From Plantactinospora mayteni (GTDB taxonomy: Bacteria; Actinomycetota; Actinomycetes; Mycobacteriales; Micromonosporaceae), in the NCBI RefSeq assembly GCF_016862935.1, contig NZ_BONX01000074.1, forward strand, positions 1 to 44,778: DNA of 44,778 bases. Reading direction: 5' to 3'. Each line of letters begins with the position of its first letter. The stretch's first letter is position 1. The position numbers were made by a program, and so were the translations under genes. The notes under the pieces were generated by a model. The model saw only the letters and a list, made by a program, of their open reading frames with translations. It was not told the origin of the DNA and did not search any database. Shown here piece after piece: positions 9,541 to 17,821 of the stretch.

Positions 9541-9614
9541 AACGCCGGGCCGGTCGGCGCGACCGCGCCGACCGTCAAACGCCGGGCCGCTCGGTGTGAC
9601 CGCGCCGACCGGCG
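9541..9614. repeat. 37-bp tandem repeat, two copies, each hairpin-forming
   Basis: Two adjacent 37-base units (9541-9577 and 9578-9614) agree at 32 of 37 positions. Unit 1 holds a perfect inverted repeat, CGGTCGGCGC (9551-9560) and GCGCCGACCG (9565-9574), with a 4-base loop. In unit 2 two of three changes in the left arm keep G-U pairing in RNA read on this strand. They lie in the 459-base gap 9407-9865, which otherwise holds the promoter at 9736 and no convincing gene. Confidence 0.6.
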
Positions 9615-9735
9615 GCGGATCGCGCACGAACTGGCGTCCCTCTGGACGGCCAGCAGAGGACGGGGACCCGTGGACCCCACTTCCGGACGGACTCCCTTTT
9701 CTTCGACCTCATTCCCGCAACGTAGGTCCACCCAC

Positions 9736-9764
9736 TTGACGAGAACGGAATTTGTTCTGGATTC
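9736..9764 (+). promoter_or_regulatory. promoter with palindromic operator in the spacer
   Basis: A -35-like TTGACG (9736-9741) is followed by exactly 17 bases that form a palindrome, AGAAC-N7-GTTCT (9742-9758, 6 of 8 pairs complementary), and a weak -10 candidate near 9759-9764. A dimeric repressor bound there would block RNA polymerase. It lies about 100 bases before the first hydrolase. The N7 spacing rules out the usual GAAC-N4-GTTC LexA box. Confidence 0.45.
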
Positions 9765-9865
9765 ACCGGCCCGGTGCGGGCATGGCCTTGTTCAGTGCCT
9801 GTCAAGTAGGCGTTCGTACGGTGAGTCGGCTGGTCAACGAACTGAAGCCGAAGGGGTCCACACCG

Positions 9866-10660
9866 ATGACGACCACTCGCCGTACACTGCTGGCCGGATC
9901 GGCCGCAGCCGCAGCCGGCGCCGCGCTCGGAGCGCCCGCCGCGCAGGCACACTCAGGGCGCGGCGGCATGCAAAAACCCACCGTGGTACTGGTACACGGC
10001 GCGTTCGCGGACGCCTCGGGCTGGAACGCCGTCGCCGGGCGGCTCATCCGCGCCGGCTACCCGGTCATCGCACCGGCGAACCCGCTGCGCGGGGTGGCCG
10101 CCGACTCCGCCTATCTGGCCAGCGTCCTGGCCACCATCGGCGGCCCGCTGGTGCTCGCCGCACACTCCTACGGCGGCCTCGTCGTGACAAACGCCGCGAC
10201 CGGCAACAGCAACGTCAAGGCGCTGGTCTACGTGGCCGCCTTCGCGGCGGATCAGGGTGAGACGCTGCTGGGCTTGCAGACCACGTACCCGGGAAGCATG
10301 CTCAGCGAGACGGCGCTGGACTTCCGTCCGCACGGTGCGGGCGTCGATGGATACATCAAGAAGGCGGTCTTCCGAGACGTATTCGCCGGAGACGTCCCCA
10401 GGGCGACCACCGATCTGATGTGGGCCGGTCAGCGACCGGCTGACCTGCGCACGTTGCAGGAGCCGTCAGGCGTGCCGGCCTGGAAGACGACTCCTTCCTG
10501 GTACCTCGTGGCCCGCGACGACAACGTGCTGCCCGCCGCGGCGCAGCGGTTCATGGCGCGGCGGGCCGGCGCACGCACCGTCGAGGTCGCCGCCTCGCAC
10601 GTCGCGATGATTTCCCAGCCCGCCGCGACAGCCGAGCTCATCATGCGCGCTGCCTGCTGA
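9866..10660 (+). CDS. Tat-exported alpha/beta hydrolase
   Basis: 264 residues from the ATG at 9866 (AAGGGG upstream). Twin arginines in TTTRRTLLAG (residues 5-6), an Ala-rich core and AAQAHS form a Tat signal, so the mature enzyme acts outside the membrane. The fold starts at VVLVHGAFADASGW (oxyanion HG); the nucleophile is Ser101 in AHSYGG, the acid probably Asp218 or Asp219 (ARDDNVLP), and the base His245 (AASHVAM). The protein is about half identical by eye to the hydrolase at 11952, which lacks the signal. An MFS exporter starts 8 bases later. Ester or lactone hydrolysis is likely; the substrate is unknown. Confidence 0.9.
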   Translation: MTTTRRTLLAGSAAAAAGAALGAPAAQAHSGRGGMQKPTVVLVHGAFADASGWNAVAGRLIRAGYPVIAPANPLRGVAADSAYLASVLATIGGPLVLAAHSYGGLVVTNAATGNSNVKALVYVAAFAADQGETLLGLQTTYPGSMLSETALDFRPHGAGVDGYIKKAVFRDVFAGDVPRATTDLMWAGQRPADLRTLQEPSGVPAWKTTPSWYLVARDDNVLPAAAQRFMARRAGARTVEVAASHVAMISQPAATAELIMRAAC

Positions 10661-10667
10661 GGACGAG

Positions 10668-11945
10668 ATGATGCATCAGCGCGCATACGAACGCCAGTGC
10701 ACCGCGGAGGAGCAGCGGCACACGTCCGCGAAGTCGGCTATCGGCAAGCCGAAGCTGACCCTGTTCGCGCTGGCGCTGGGCACCTTCGCGATCGGCACCG
10801 GCGAGTTCGGCAGCAACGGCATCATCCAGCTGTTCGCGTCCGACCTGGACGTGTCGATCCCGGTCGCGACGTACGCGATCACCGCGTACGCCGTCGGGGT
10901 GATGGTCGGCTCTCCGGCCATCACTCTGCTCGCCGCCCGGGTCAACCGGCGCACCCTGCTCCTCGGCCTCATTCTGCTGTTCCTGGTGGGCAACGGGCTT
11001 TCCGCGCTGGCTCCGAACATCGCGCTGCTGGTCGTCTTCCGGTTCGTCGCAGGCAGCGTGCAGGGCGCGTTCTTCGGCGCCGGCGCCGTGGTCGCCGCTT
11101 ATGTGTACGGGCCGGGCAAGGGCGGCAAGGCGTTCGCCACCGTGATGGGCGGGCTCACCGTCGCCACCATCTTCGGGTCGCCGCTGGGCACCTTCATCGG
11201 CCAGCACGCCGGCTGGAGCGTCATGTACTGGACCGTGGTCGCCGTCGGGCTGCTCGCCGGCACCGCCCTGGTGGCCTGGCTGCCACGCACCGACGACCTG
11301 CGCGGCAGCTCCATCACCAACGAACTGGGCGCGCTGCGCCGGGTCAACGTCTGGCTGATGGTCGCCGTCGCGGCGCTCGGCATCTCGAGCATCTTCGCCG
11401 TTTACACGTTCATCGGCCCGTTCGTCACCGACGCCGCGGGGAGGGACGCGACACTCATCCCGATCGCGCTCGCTGTGTTCGGCATCGGCATGGCGGTCGG
11501 CAACACCCTCGGCGGACGCGTCGCCGACCGGTACGAACACCGCGGTCTGATCTGGGGTTACGGCGGGGTCCTGGCGGTCCTGGCGCTGATCGGTGTGGCC
11601 GGCAGCGATCTGGTCATCCTGCTGCCGTGCCTGTTCGGCGTCGGCGCGACCATGATGCTCGCGATCCCCACCATCCAGGTCCGGCTGACCACCTTCGCCC
11701 CGGACGCCCCGACCCTGATGGGCGCGCTCAACCTCGCCGCCCTCAATCTGGCCAACTCGCTCGGCGCGATCGGCGGCGCGATCACCCTCGACGCCGGCTG
11801 GGGCACCCTGTCCACCGTCTGGGCCGGCGCCATCCTCACCACCGCTGGCCTGCTGCTGTACATCCTGACCGTCGCCCTCGCCCGGCCCGTACAACTTCCT
11901 GCCGTTGCGAGGCCCGTTTCTCATTTCGTCGAAACGAAAGGTTGA
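10668..11945 (+). CDS. MFS exporter, DHA1 (12-TM, AraJ-like) family
   Basis: 425 residues with about 12 TM segments after a polar N-terminal tail of 28 residues. The opening GTGEFGSNGIIQLFASDL, followed by SIPVATYAITAYAVGVMVGSP, is characteristic of the AraJ/chloramphenicol-efflux DHA1 group. An internal loop with VNRRTLLLG corresponds to motif A. Two adjacent ATG codons (10668, 10671) follow GAGGACGAG. The gene begins 8 bases after the Tat hydrolase and ends 6 bases before the second hydrolase, so all three are almost surely one transcript. It probably exports the substrate or product of the hydrolases. Confidence 0.92.
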   Translation: MMHQRAYERQCTAEEQRHTSAKSAIGKPKLTLFALALGTFAIGTGEFGSNGIIQLFASDLDVSIPVATYAITAYAVGVMVGSPAITLLAARVNRRTLLLGLILLFLVGNGLSALAPNIALLVVFRFVAGSVQGAFFGAGAVVAAYVYGPGKGGKAFATVMGGLTVATIFGSPLGTFIGQHAGWSVMYWTVVAVGLLAGTALVAWLPRTDDLRGSSITNELGALRRVNVWLMVAVAALGISSIFAVYTFIGPFVTDAAGRDATLIPIALAVFGIGMAVGNTLGGRVADRYEHRGLIWGYGGVLAVLALIGVAGSDLVILLPCLFGVGATMMLAIPTIQVRLTTFAPDAPTLMGALNLAALNLANSLGAIGGAITLDAGWGTLSTVWAGAILTTAGLLLYILTVALARPVQLPAVARPVSHFVETKG

Positions 11946-11951
11946 TCAATC

Positions 11952-12662
11952 GTGAGCCGGAAGCCGACTATCGTGCTGGTGCACGGCGCCTTCGCTGGCG
12001 GAAGCGGGTTCCGCCCGGTCGCTGAGCGGCTGGTCGCCGCTGGCTATCCGGTGGCCGCCGCACCGAATCCGCTGCGAGGGCTCGCCTTCGACACGGAGCA
12101 GGTGCGGGCGCTGCTGGACAGCATCGAGGGGCCGATCGTGCTGGTCGGACACTCCTACGGCGGTGCGGTTATCTCCGCGGCTGCCCTCGGAAACGCGAAC
12201 GTAAAGGCACTGGTCTACCTGGCGGCGTTCGTGCCGGAGACGGGCGAGAGCGTACAGGCGCTGGTCGAGAAGTATCCCGGCAGCACCGTGGGCGAGTCCT
12301 TGAAACCAGTGCGGCTGCCGGGTGGCCAGGTCGACCTCTACATCGACCCGCGGGTGTTCCACGCGCACTTCGCGGCCGACCTGCCGACCGGGGAAGCCGA
12401 GATCCTGGCGATCACGCAGCGCCCGGCCACCGCCGCCGCCCTCGGCGAGCCAGCCTCCGGGCCGCAGGCCTGGCACACCATCCCGAACTACCACCTGATC
12501 AGCGGCGGGGACCGGATCATCCCGCCGGCGGCGCAGGAGTTCATGGCCCGGCGCTCGGGCGCCACCGTCGAAGTGGTCGAAGGCGCCTCGCACCTCGTGT
12601 TCGTCTCACACCCGGCCACCACGGTGGCCCTCATCGACAAGGCGGCGACCGAGTATGCGTAA
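11952..12662 (+). CDS. cytoplasmic alpha/beta hydrolase, paralogue of the 9866 gene
   Basis: 236 residues, GTG start at 11952 with GAAAGG upstream. The catalytic pattern is the same as in the paralogue: HGAFAGGSGF near the N-terminus, nucleophile Ser68 in GHSYGG, probable acid Asp187 (SGGDRIIPP) and base His214 (GASHLVF). There is no signal sequence, so it acts in the cytoplasm, unlike its Tat-exported relative. Blocks shared with the paralogue include NPLRG, NVKALVY, AAF and PAAAQ/PAAQEFMARR. Lying 6 bases after the exporter, it completes a hydrolase-exporter-hydrolase cassette. Confidence 0.92.
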   Translation: MSRKPTIVLVHGAFAGGSGFRPVAERLVAAGYPVAAAPNPLRGLAFDTEQVRALLDSIEGPIVLVGHSYGGAVISAAALGNANVKALVYLAAFVPETGESVQALVEKYPGSTVGESLKPVRLPGGQVDLYIDPRVFHAHFAADLPTGEAEILAITQRPATAAALGEPASGPQAWHTIPNYHLISGGDRIIPPAAQEFMARRSGATVEVVEGASHLVFVSHPATTVALIDKAATEYA

Positions 12663-12717
12663 GTGAGTGTTTGAGAAGGGTCTATGCGGGCGGTTGGTGG
12701 TAGGAGTTCGTCTGGCC

Positions 12718-12776
12718 CGGGTTCTGTGGGAACCCGCAGTCGCCCAGCGACGTCGGAGTCCCGGTCGCTCCGGGAC
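12718..12776. terminator. paired hairpins between convergent genes
   Basis: Two perfect 7-base stems: CGGGTTC (12718-12724) with GAACCCG (12730-12736), 5-base loop; and GTCCCGG (12758-12764) with CCGGGAC (12770-12776), 5-base loop. They sit between the hydrolase stop and the VOC gene stop and can serve both strands. No U-tract is present, as is usual in actinomycetes. Confidence 0.65.
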
Positions 12777-12816
12777 CGGGCGGCGTACCGGACTGGGCAA
12801 CCCGGCCGCGCTGTGG

Positions 12817-13521
12817 TCAGTTCCCCTTCACACAGAACTCGTTGCCGTCGGGATCGGCCAGCACGACGGCGCCGTCCTCACCGACCTCGAGCCGCGTGGC
12901 CCCGAGGGAGAGCAGCCGGTCGACCTCCGCCGGCTGGTCGCCACCGACCGGGACGAGGTCGAAGCGCTGCCGGTTCCGTACCTCTTTCGGGGCCACCGGC
13001 GGGCCTCCCCACGCGACCTTCGTGCCGCCGTGCGGTGACTGGATCGCGGTCTCCTGGTCCTGGTCCCACACCAGCGGCCAGCCCAGCGCCTCGCTCCAGA
13101 AGAGGCCGACCTCCCGGGTGCCGTCGCAGGCGAGTTCCCCGAGCAGGCCACACCCGGCGAGGAAGGCGTTGCCCGGCTCGATCACGCAGAACTCGTTGCC
13201 CTCGGGGTCGGCCAGGACGATATGTCCCTCCTCGGGGCGCTGGCCGACGTCGAGGTGGCTGGCGCCGAGCCCCAGCGCCGTCGCCACCGTGTGCTGCTGG
13301 TCGGCGAGGCTGGTGCTGGTCAGGTGGAGGTGTATCCAGTTCAGCCCCACCTTCGCCGCGTCACTCGGGACGAACCGGAGGCCGAGCTGGGTCTCGTCGC
13401 CGGGCAGGAACGCATCACCGGCTTCCTCGACGACCTCCCGGCCGAGCAGACCGGCCCAGAACCGCGCCAGCCGAGCCGGGTCGTACGCGTCGAAGGTCAC
13501 CGCCAGCAGTCGCGAAAGCAT
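12817..13521 (-). CDS. two-domain VOC (glyoxalase-like) protein
   Basis: 234 residues from the ATG at 13521; a longer frame to 13548 adds nine residues without family likeness. Two vicinal-oxygen-chelate domains lie in tandem, each closing with a near-identical strand: VLADPEGNEFCV near residue 107 and VLADPDGNEFCV near the C-terminus. The first opens with LLAVTFDAYDPARLARFWAGLLG, shortened here to its core DAYDPARLARFWAGLLG. The glutamate of NEF is a usual metal ligand. The family covers glyoxalases, dioxygenases and antibiotic-binding resistance proteins; this branch (Glyoxalase_6-like) has no fixed substrate. It is convergent with the hydrolase cassette. Confidence 0.88.
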   Translation of the reverse strand: MLSRLLAVTFDAYDPARLARFWAGLLGREVVEEAGDAFLPGDETQLGLRFVPSDAAKVGLNWIHLHLTSTSLADQQHTVATALGLGASHLDVGQRPEEGHIVLADPEGNEFCVIEPGNAFLAGCGLLGELACDGTREVGLFWSEALGWPLVWDQDQETAIQSPHGGTKVAWGGPPVAPKEVRNRQRFDLVPVGGDQPAEVDRLLSLGATRLEVGEDGAVVLADPDGNEFCVKGN

Positions 13522-13672
13522 CACCACACGGTAGACGCGGGCCCGCAAGACAACAAAGGCATTTCCGAGCAGGGCGTACGTGACTCCGATGAGCGGGAGC
13601 AGCGCTGCCGAACGGTCGAGACGACGGAGGGCATTCTGCGAACAGCGAAAAACCCGACGGATTTGTTACATC

Positions 13673-13688
13673 CCTTGTGGACACAAGG
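13673..13688. promoter_or_regulatory. perfect 16-bp palindrome upstream of phosphatase gene
   Basis: CCTTGTG (13673-13679), GA, CACAAGG (13682-13688) is a perfect 7-base inverted repeat. It is in the 343-base gap 13522-13864 between the divergent VOC and phosphatase genes, about 180 bases before the phosphatase start. It looks like an operator; the regulator is unknown. Confidence 0.4.
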
Positions 13689-13712
13689 AATCCGCCTTTC
13701 CGTTGCAGGGTT

Positions 13713-13734
13713 GGACATCGGCTGTTCACCTTTC
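13713..13734 (+). promoter_or_regulatory. possible PHO box (two 11-base direct repeat units)
   Basis: GGACATCGGCT (13713-13723) and GTTCACCTTTC (13724-13734) each fit about 8 of 11 positions of the Streptomyces PhoP direct-repeat unit, whose core is GTTCAYYY. The gene downstream encodes a phosphatase-like protein, which makes phosphate control reasonable. The match is short and degenerate, so this is tentative. Confidence 0.3.
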
Positions 13735-13864
13735 GGTGCCGCCTACGGTGCGGTAGGGCCGCGATGGTGTGGGGTGGCGTGCCCGCCGGCCCGGCTTGGC
13801 GGTGGACGCACATATTGACGAGTGTATTGAGACGCTCGTTTACTGTGCAAGGGAGAGTTGAACC

Positions 13865-16800
13865 GTGCGTGTCCCTCGATCGAGGCGCAAATTCATAGGG
13901 TGGGGAGCGGCCATTTCGATGGCGCTCACCCTCTCCACGACGGCGTTCGTTGCCCAGCCCCATGCTGCTGCGGCCGAAAGCCCCTTCCCCGCGACCGACG
14001 TCCCGTCGCAGATCTCGATGCTGTACGGCCCGGACGGATCCGGACCGGTGTCGATGCGGTTCGCGTGGGTGACCGACCCCGACGTCACCAGGTCGGTACT
14101 GGAATACGCGACCAAGGCGTCGTACGACGCGACCGGTCGGCTCGACCAGCGCGTCGAGGGCCGCTGGGAGCGGGCCGACATCAACGTGGCCACCAGCCAG
14201 CCGATCAACGGCCACAAGGTCGAGGTCGACGGACTGGCTCCGGGCACGGAGTACGTCTACCGGGTCGGCGACGGCGGCTCGCTGGTCAGCGAGGTCGCCT
14301 CGTTCACCACCCGTGCGGCGGCGGTGGAAGAGTTTTCCTTCCACTGGTACACGGACCCGCAGATGAACGACTACGAGGGCTACGTCGAGACGATGGTCCC
14401 GGCGATGGATCGGGCCTTCGGCGAGGTACCCGACCCGGCGTTCATGCTGTTCACCGGTGACCTGGTCAACCACAGCTACAAGTCCCAGGAGTGGGACGGC
14501 TTCTTCAAGGCGCTGGAGCCCCGGACGGCGAGCATCCCGACGTACTTCACGATCGGCAACCACGAGTACGAGGGCAATCCCGGCGACGGCTACCTCGACT
14601 GGGAGTCGCCCGACCCGTACTTCACGAATTTCGCGGCTCGTACCAACATCCCCCCGAACGGCCCGGCCTACTTCGGTGCCGCCGGCGGTCTGCCGACCGC
14701 GGTCGGCGAGGAGGCCAGGACACTGCGCAACACCGCCTACTACTTCGAGTACGGCGATGCCCTGTTCGTGGTGCTCAACCACTTCGACCAGCTGAAGCTG
14801 TCCGAGTTGCGGCCGCAGCTCGACTGGTTGAAGACGGTCGTGCAGGCGTCGGACGCGAAGTGGAAGATCGCGGCCTACCACCACGGCCCCTACCTGGGTC
14901 GGCGTAACCACCCGTCGAACTACCTCGAGATCACCCGGGCGTTCGACCAGGCCGGCATCGACCTGTCGATCTCCGGCCACGACGGCATGTACCTGCGCAC
15001 CCACCCGATGAAGGACGACCTGGTCGCCGGGGATGGTGCGGGCACGCCGTACCTCACCGGTGCCGCGGCGGGCGACGGGCAGGGCTACACCTGGAACCCG
15101 GAGATCGCGGGCGACTACACCGCGGTCTACAAGGACAACCAGGAAGCCAGCTACCAGACCGTCTCGGTCTCCCCGGAACGGATCGCGATCACCTCCACCA
15201 GCCGCGATCCCCGGACCGGCGGCTACAGCGTCAACGACACCTTCGAGATCACCCGGTCCCTGCCCTCCTCGCTGGAGAGCTGGGTGCCGCCGGCCTCCCC
15301 CGAGCCCGTACTCGACAAGGACTTCCCGCCCCTGGTCGAGGGCACCTACCAGATCAGCACGCCCCAGCAGTTGAGGTATCTGAGCAACAACCTCGGTGAC
15401 GGGTTCGGGCAGCTACCGCTGGACGGTCACTACGTGCTGACCAGGGACATCGACCTGCAACACCTGCGCGGGTTCCGCCCGCTGGGTCTGCCGGCCGTGA
15501 ACGCCGAGGAGGTCGGCCCGGGCTTCACCGGAACCTTCGACGGCGGGGGCCACTCGATCAACGGTCTCCACCTCGGGTACGACCAGGGCTGGGAGCTCGA
15601 TGACGAGCCTTCGCCCACGGGTTTCGTGGGCCGGCTCGGTACGGGCGGTGTGGTCCGCGACCTGGGACTCGTCGACGTGGACTACCGCGACACCGAAGGC
15701 CCGGTCGGCGGCGTCGCCGGGGTGGTCGACGGCGGCACCCTGGACCGGGTGTTCGTCGCCGGCAGCGTGGACGGTGCCCGGGACACCGCGGGCGGCCTGG
15801 TCGGCGTGCTCGACGGTGGCTCCGTGACGGACTCGTACGCGACGGTGAACCTCGACGGCGAAGCCACCACGGCGGGCCTGGTCGGTGAGATCATCGGCGC
15901 GTCGACCGTCGAGCGCAGTCTCGCGGCCGGCGCGGTGATCACCACCGGGGACGCCGGTGGCGCGGTCGGCCACGTACGGTCCGCCGACGCCGTGTTGCGC
16001 GGCCTCGTCGCGGCGAACCGCGCCGTCACCGGAGCCACCGCCGGCAAGCTCTTCGCCGCCGCGGTCGCCGAGGCGAAGGTGGCCGACAACGTCGTGTGGG
16101 CCGACGTGCCGCTGACCGGCACGAAGGTCGCGCAGCGCGGCATCAGCGAACTCACCCAGGATGGCCTCACCGGCCAGGAGACCTACCAGGGTCTCGGCTG
16201 GGACTTCGGGACGGTTTGGGCGTGGCAGCCGGCCACCAGCTCGGCCGTCGCCTACCCGCAGCTCGCCGGCCTGTCCGGTCAGGTCAACACGCTGCCCTTC
16301 ACCAACAAGGCGGCCCTGGCGGCCCTGTTGGCTACGGTGACCGGCGGGAACGCCCCGAAACCGGCCGGCTACACGCCGTACAGCTACCAGTTCCTCGCGG
16401 CGACCGTAGTCCGCGCCGGCGCCGTGCTGGACGACCCGTACGCGTCGCAGACCAGGGCCGACGCCGCCGTCGCCGACCTGACCACCGCGATCACGTTCCT
16501 CAACCCGCTCGTGACGGAGAAGCAGTTCCGGGCCGCGAGCATCGAGGAGCTTCGCTTCCGCATCGCCGAGATCGGCAGCGGCGAGGAGACGATCTGGATC
16601 ACCGACGACCTCGTCGCCGATGACCAGGGCGGGGCGATCCAGGTCGACGCCGGCAAGATCCGCCTCACCGCGGACGCGCCGACCACGCTCACCGCGACCG
16701 GCAACGTCTACTTCAACGTGGACGATGCGCAGCTCACGGTCGGTCCGAACCTGACGATCGCGCAGAGTGCCGACAGCACCGCGCTGGCGGCGTTTCTCAT

Positions 16801-17656
16801 GGTGCGCAACAAGGGTCACCTCGCGGTCGAAGACGCGACGATCCGGTCGGACGCCACCATGTCCGGCTCGCAGGGCGTCATCGTCACCGAGGGCTCCGGC
16901 CCGACCGTCACGGTCGACCGGTCCGCCGTCAGCGGCAAGGGCGCCCGCACCATCTACGCCTACAACGCGGGCCCACTGTTCACGATCACCGACAGCGCGA
17001 TCACCAACACCAACACCGCGCTCTACCGCAGTGAGTACGTGCTGAACGGCAGCACGGTGATCACCGGCGGTACCGGTGGCGGCGCGGCGATCCACGACTT
17101 CCGTGGTAGCGAGGTCGCCGGGACGGTCGCGGACAAGGTCGTCACGCTCAGCAAGGCCGGTACCGGGCTCGCGGTGACCGACCCGGCGTACACGATCACC
17201 TATGTCGTGACCGAGCCCGGCGCCGCGGGGCCGGGCGACCTCCAGGCCGGCGTCGCCTACACCGAGCCGATCGCCCTCCCCGAAGGAGGCATCGTCTGGG
17301 CCGCGCTGACCCACGGAGGCCGCCACGGCATCATCAGGTCCTTCGTCGTCGAAGCACCCCAAGGTCCCGGCGACCCGTCGCCGGCCTGCCTCGCCGCCCG
17401 GAAGCAGGCTGACGCGGCAGCACGGGGCGTGGACAAGGCCGACGAGGCCGTCCAGAAGGCCCGGGCGAAGGTCCAGGACGCCGAGGCCAAGTTCGAGAGG
17501 GCCGTGGTGAGCGGGAAACCGGCCCAGGCCATCAAGCAGGCCGAGGAGAAGGTCACGAAGGCCAAGGTCCAGCTCGAGGAGACCGAGGCCACGCTGGCGA
17601 CGGCGCAGACCACCCACGCGGCCGCGCTCGCTCAGGTGACCGCCGCCTGTCCGTAA
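13865..17656 (+). CDS. secreted purple-acid-phosphatase-like protein with GLUG repeats
   Basis: 1263 residues; GTG start after AAGGGAGAG. A Tat-type signal (SRRKFIG at 6-12, cleavage near 37) exports it. A purple-acid-phosphatase N-domain (about 47-149) precedes a calcineurin-like phosphoesterase (about 155-400) with TDPQ (Asp164), GDLVN (Asp199), GNHEY (Asn232, His233), YHHGPY (His339/340) and GHDGMYLRTH (His372). The usual GHxH is GHDG here, so a metal-binding His is replaced by Gly374. GLUG-type repeats follow (about 500-770), then a FIVAR-like segment, a parallel beta-helix-like stretch (about 900-1110) and a C-terminal Ala/Lys/Glu coiled coil (about 1180-1263). There is no sortase signal. 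The likely role is a large cell-surface or secreted phosphoesterase/adhesin. Confidence 0.85.
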   Translation: MRVPRSRRKFIGWGAAISMALTLSTTAFVAQPHAAAAESPFPATDVPSQISMLYGPDGSGPVSMRFAWVTDPDVTRSVLEYATKASYDATGRLDQRVEGRWERADINVATSQPINGHKVEVDGLAPGTEYVYRVGDGGSLVSEVASFTTRAAAVEEFSFHWYTDPQMNDYEGYVETMVPAMDRAFGEVPDPAFMLFTGDLVNHSYKSQEWDGFFKALEPRTASIPTYFTIGNHEYEGNPGDGYLDWESPDPYFTNFAARTNIPPNGPAYFGAAGGLPTAVGEEARTLRNTAYYFEYGDALFVVLNHFDQLKLSELRPQLDWLKTVVQASDAKWKIAAYHHGPYLGRRNHPSNYLEITRAFDQAGIDLSISGHDGMYLRTHPMKDDLVAGDGAGTPYLTGAAAGDGQGYTWNPEIAGDYTAVYKDNQEASYQTVSVSPERIAITSTSRDPRTGGYSVNDTFEITRSLPSSLESWVPPASPEPVLDKDFPPLVEGTYQISTPQQLRYLSNNLGDGFGQLPLDGHYVLTRDIDLQHLRGFRPLGLPAVNAEEVGPGFTGTFDGGGHSINGLHLGYDQGWELDDEPSPTGFVGRLGTGGVVRDLGLVDVDYRDTEGPVGGVAGVVDGGTLDRVFVAGSVDGARDTAGGLVGVLDGGSVTDSYATVNLDGEATTAGLVGEIIGASTVERSLAAGAVITTGDAGGAVGHVRSADAVLRGLVAANRAVTGATAGKLFAAAVAEAKVADNVVWADVPLTGTKVAQRGISELTQDGLTGQETYQGLGWDFGTVWAWQPATSSAVAYPQLAGLSGQVNTLPFTNKAALAALLATVTGGNAPKPAGYTPYSYQFLAATVVRAGAVLDDPYASQTRADAAVADLTTAITFLNPLVTEKQFRAASIEELRFRIAEIGSGEETIWITDDLVADDQGGAIQVDAGKIRLTADAPTTLTATGNVYFNVDDAQLTVGPNLTIAQSADSTALAAFLMVRNKGHLAVEDATIRSDATMSGSQGVIVTEGSGPTVTVDRSAVSGKGARTIYAYNAGPLFTITDSAITNTNTALYRSEYVLNGSTVITGGTGGGAAIHDFRGSEVAGTVADKVVTLSKAGTGLAVTDPAYTITYVVTEPGAAGPGDLQAGVAYTEPIALPEGGIVWAALTHGGRHGIIRSFVVEAPQGPGDPSPACLAARKQADAAARGVDKADEAVQKARAKVQDAEAKFERAVVSGKPAQAIKQAEEKVTKAKVQLEETEATLATAQTTHAAALAQVTAACP

Positions 17657-17669
17657 CACCGCAGGATCC

Positions 17670-17705
17670 GGGGCCGCCTACGTCAGCCAGGCGGTAGGTG
17701 GCCCC
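17670..17705. terminator. strong hairpin after phosphatase gene
   Basis: GGGGCCGCCTAC (17670-17681) pairs with GTAGGTGGCCCC (17694-17705): 12 pairs, one of them G-U, with a 12-base loop. It starts 14 bases after the stop codon. There is no U-tract. Confidence 0.7.
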
Positions 17706-17821
17706 GGCCCGCCGGACGTCGAGCGGCAGGGTGCGCGAGAGATGGCGGACCAGGGGCAACCAAGATCGAATCAAAGAAATTAAGGTTCGGGCGTTGCCGG
17801 CTTAAAAAAATCAAGGTAAAA

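Noticed and set aside
9417-9731. 104-codon minus-strand frame in the DUF4188/hydrolase gap
   Set aside because: No motif, Arg/Pro/Ala-rich shadow composition, and it crosses the tandem repeat and promoter.
9742-9758. AGAAC-N7-GTTCT as a LexA (SOS) box
   Set aside because: Actinobacterial LexA sites have GAAC-N4-GTTC; the spacer here is 7 bases.
15413-17659. Minus-strand open frame of 748 codons inside the phosphatase-like gene
   Set aside because: It is an antisense shadow; the plus-strand protein has clear domains and a signal peptide.
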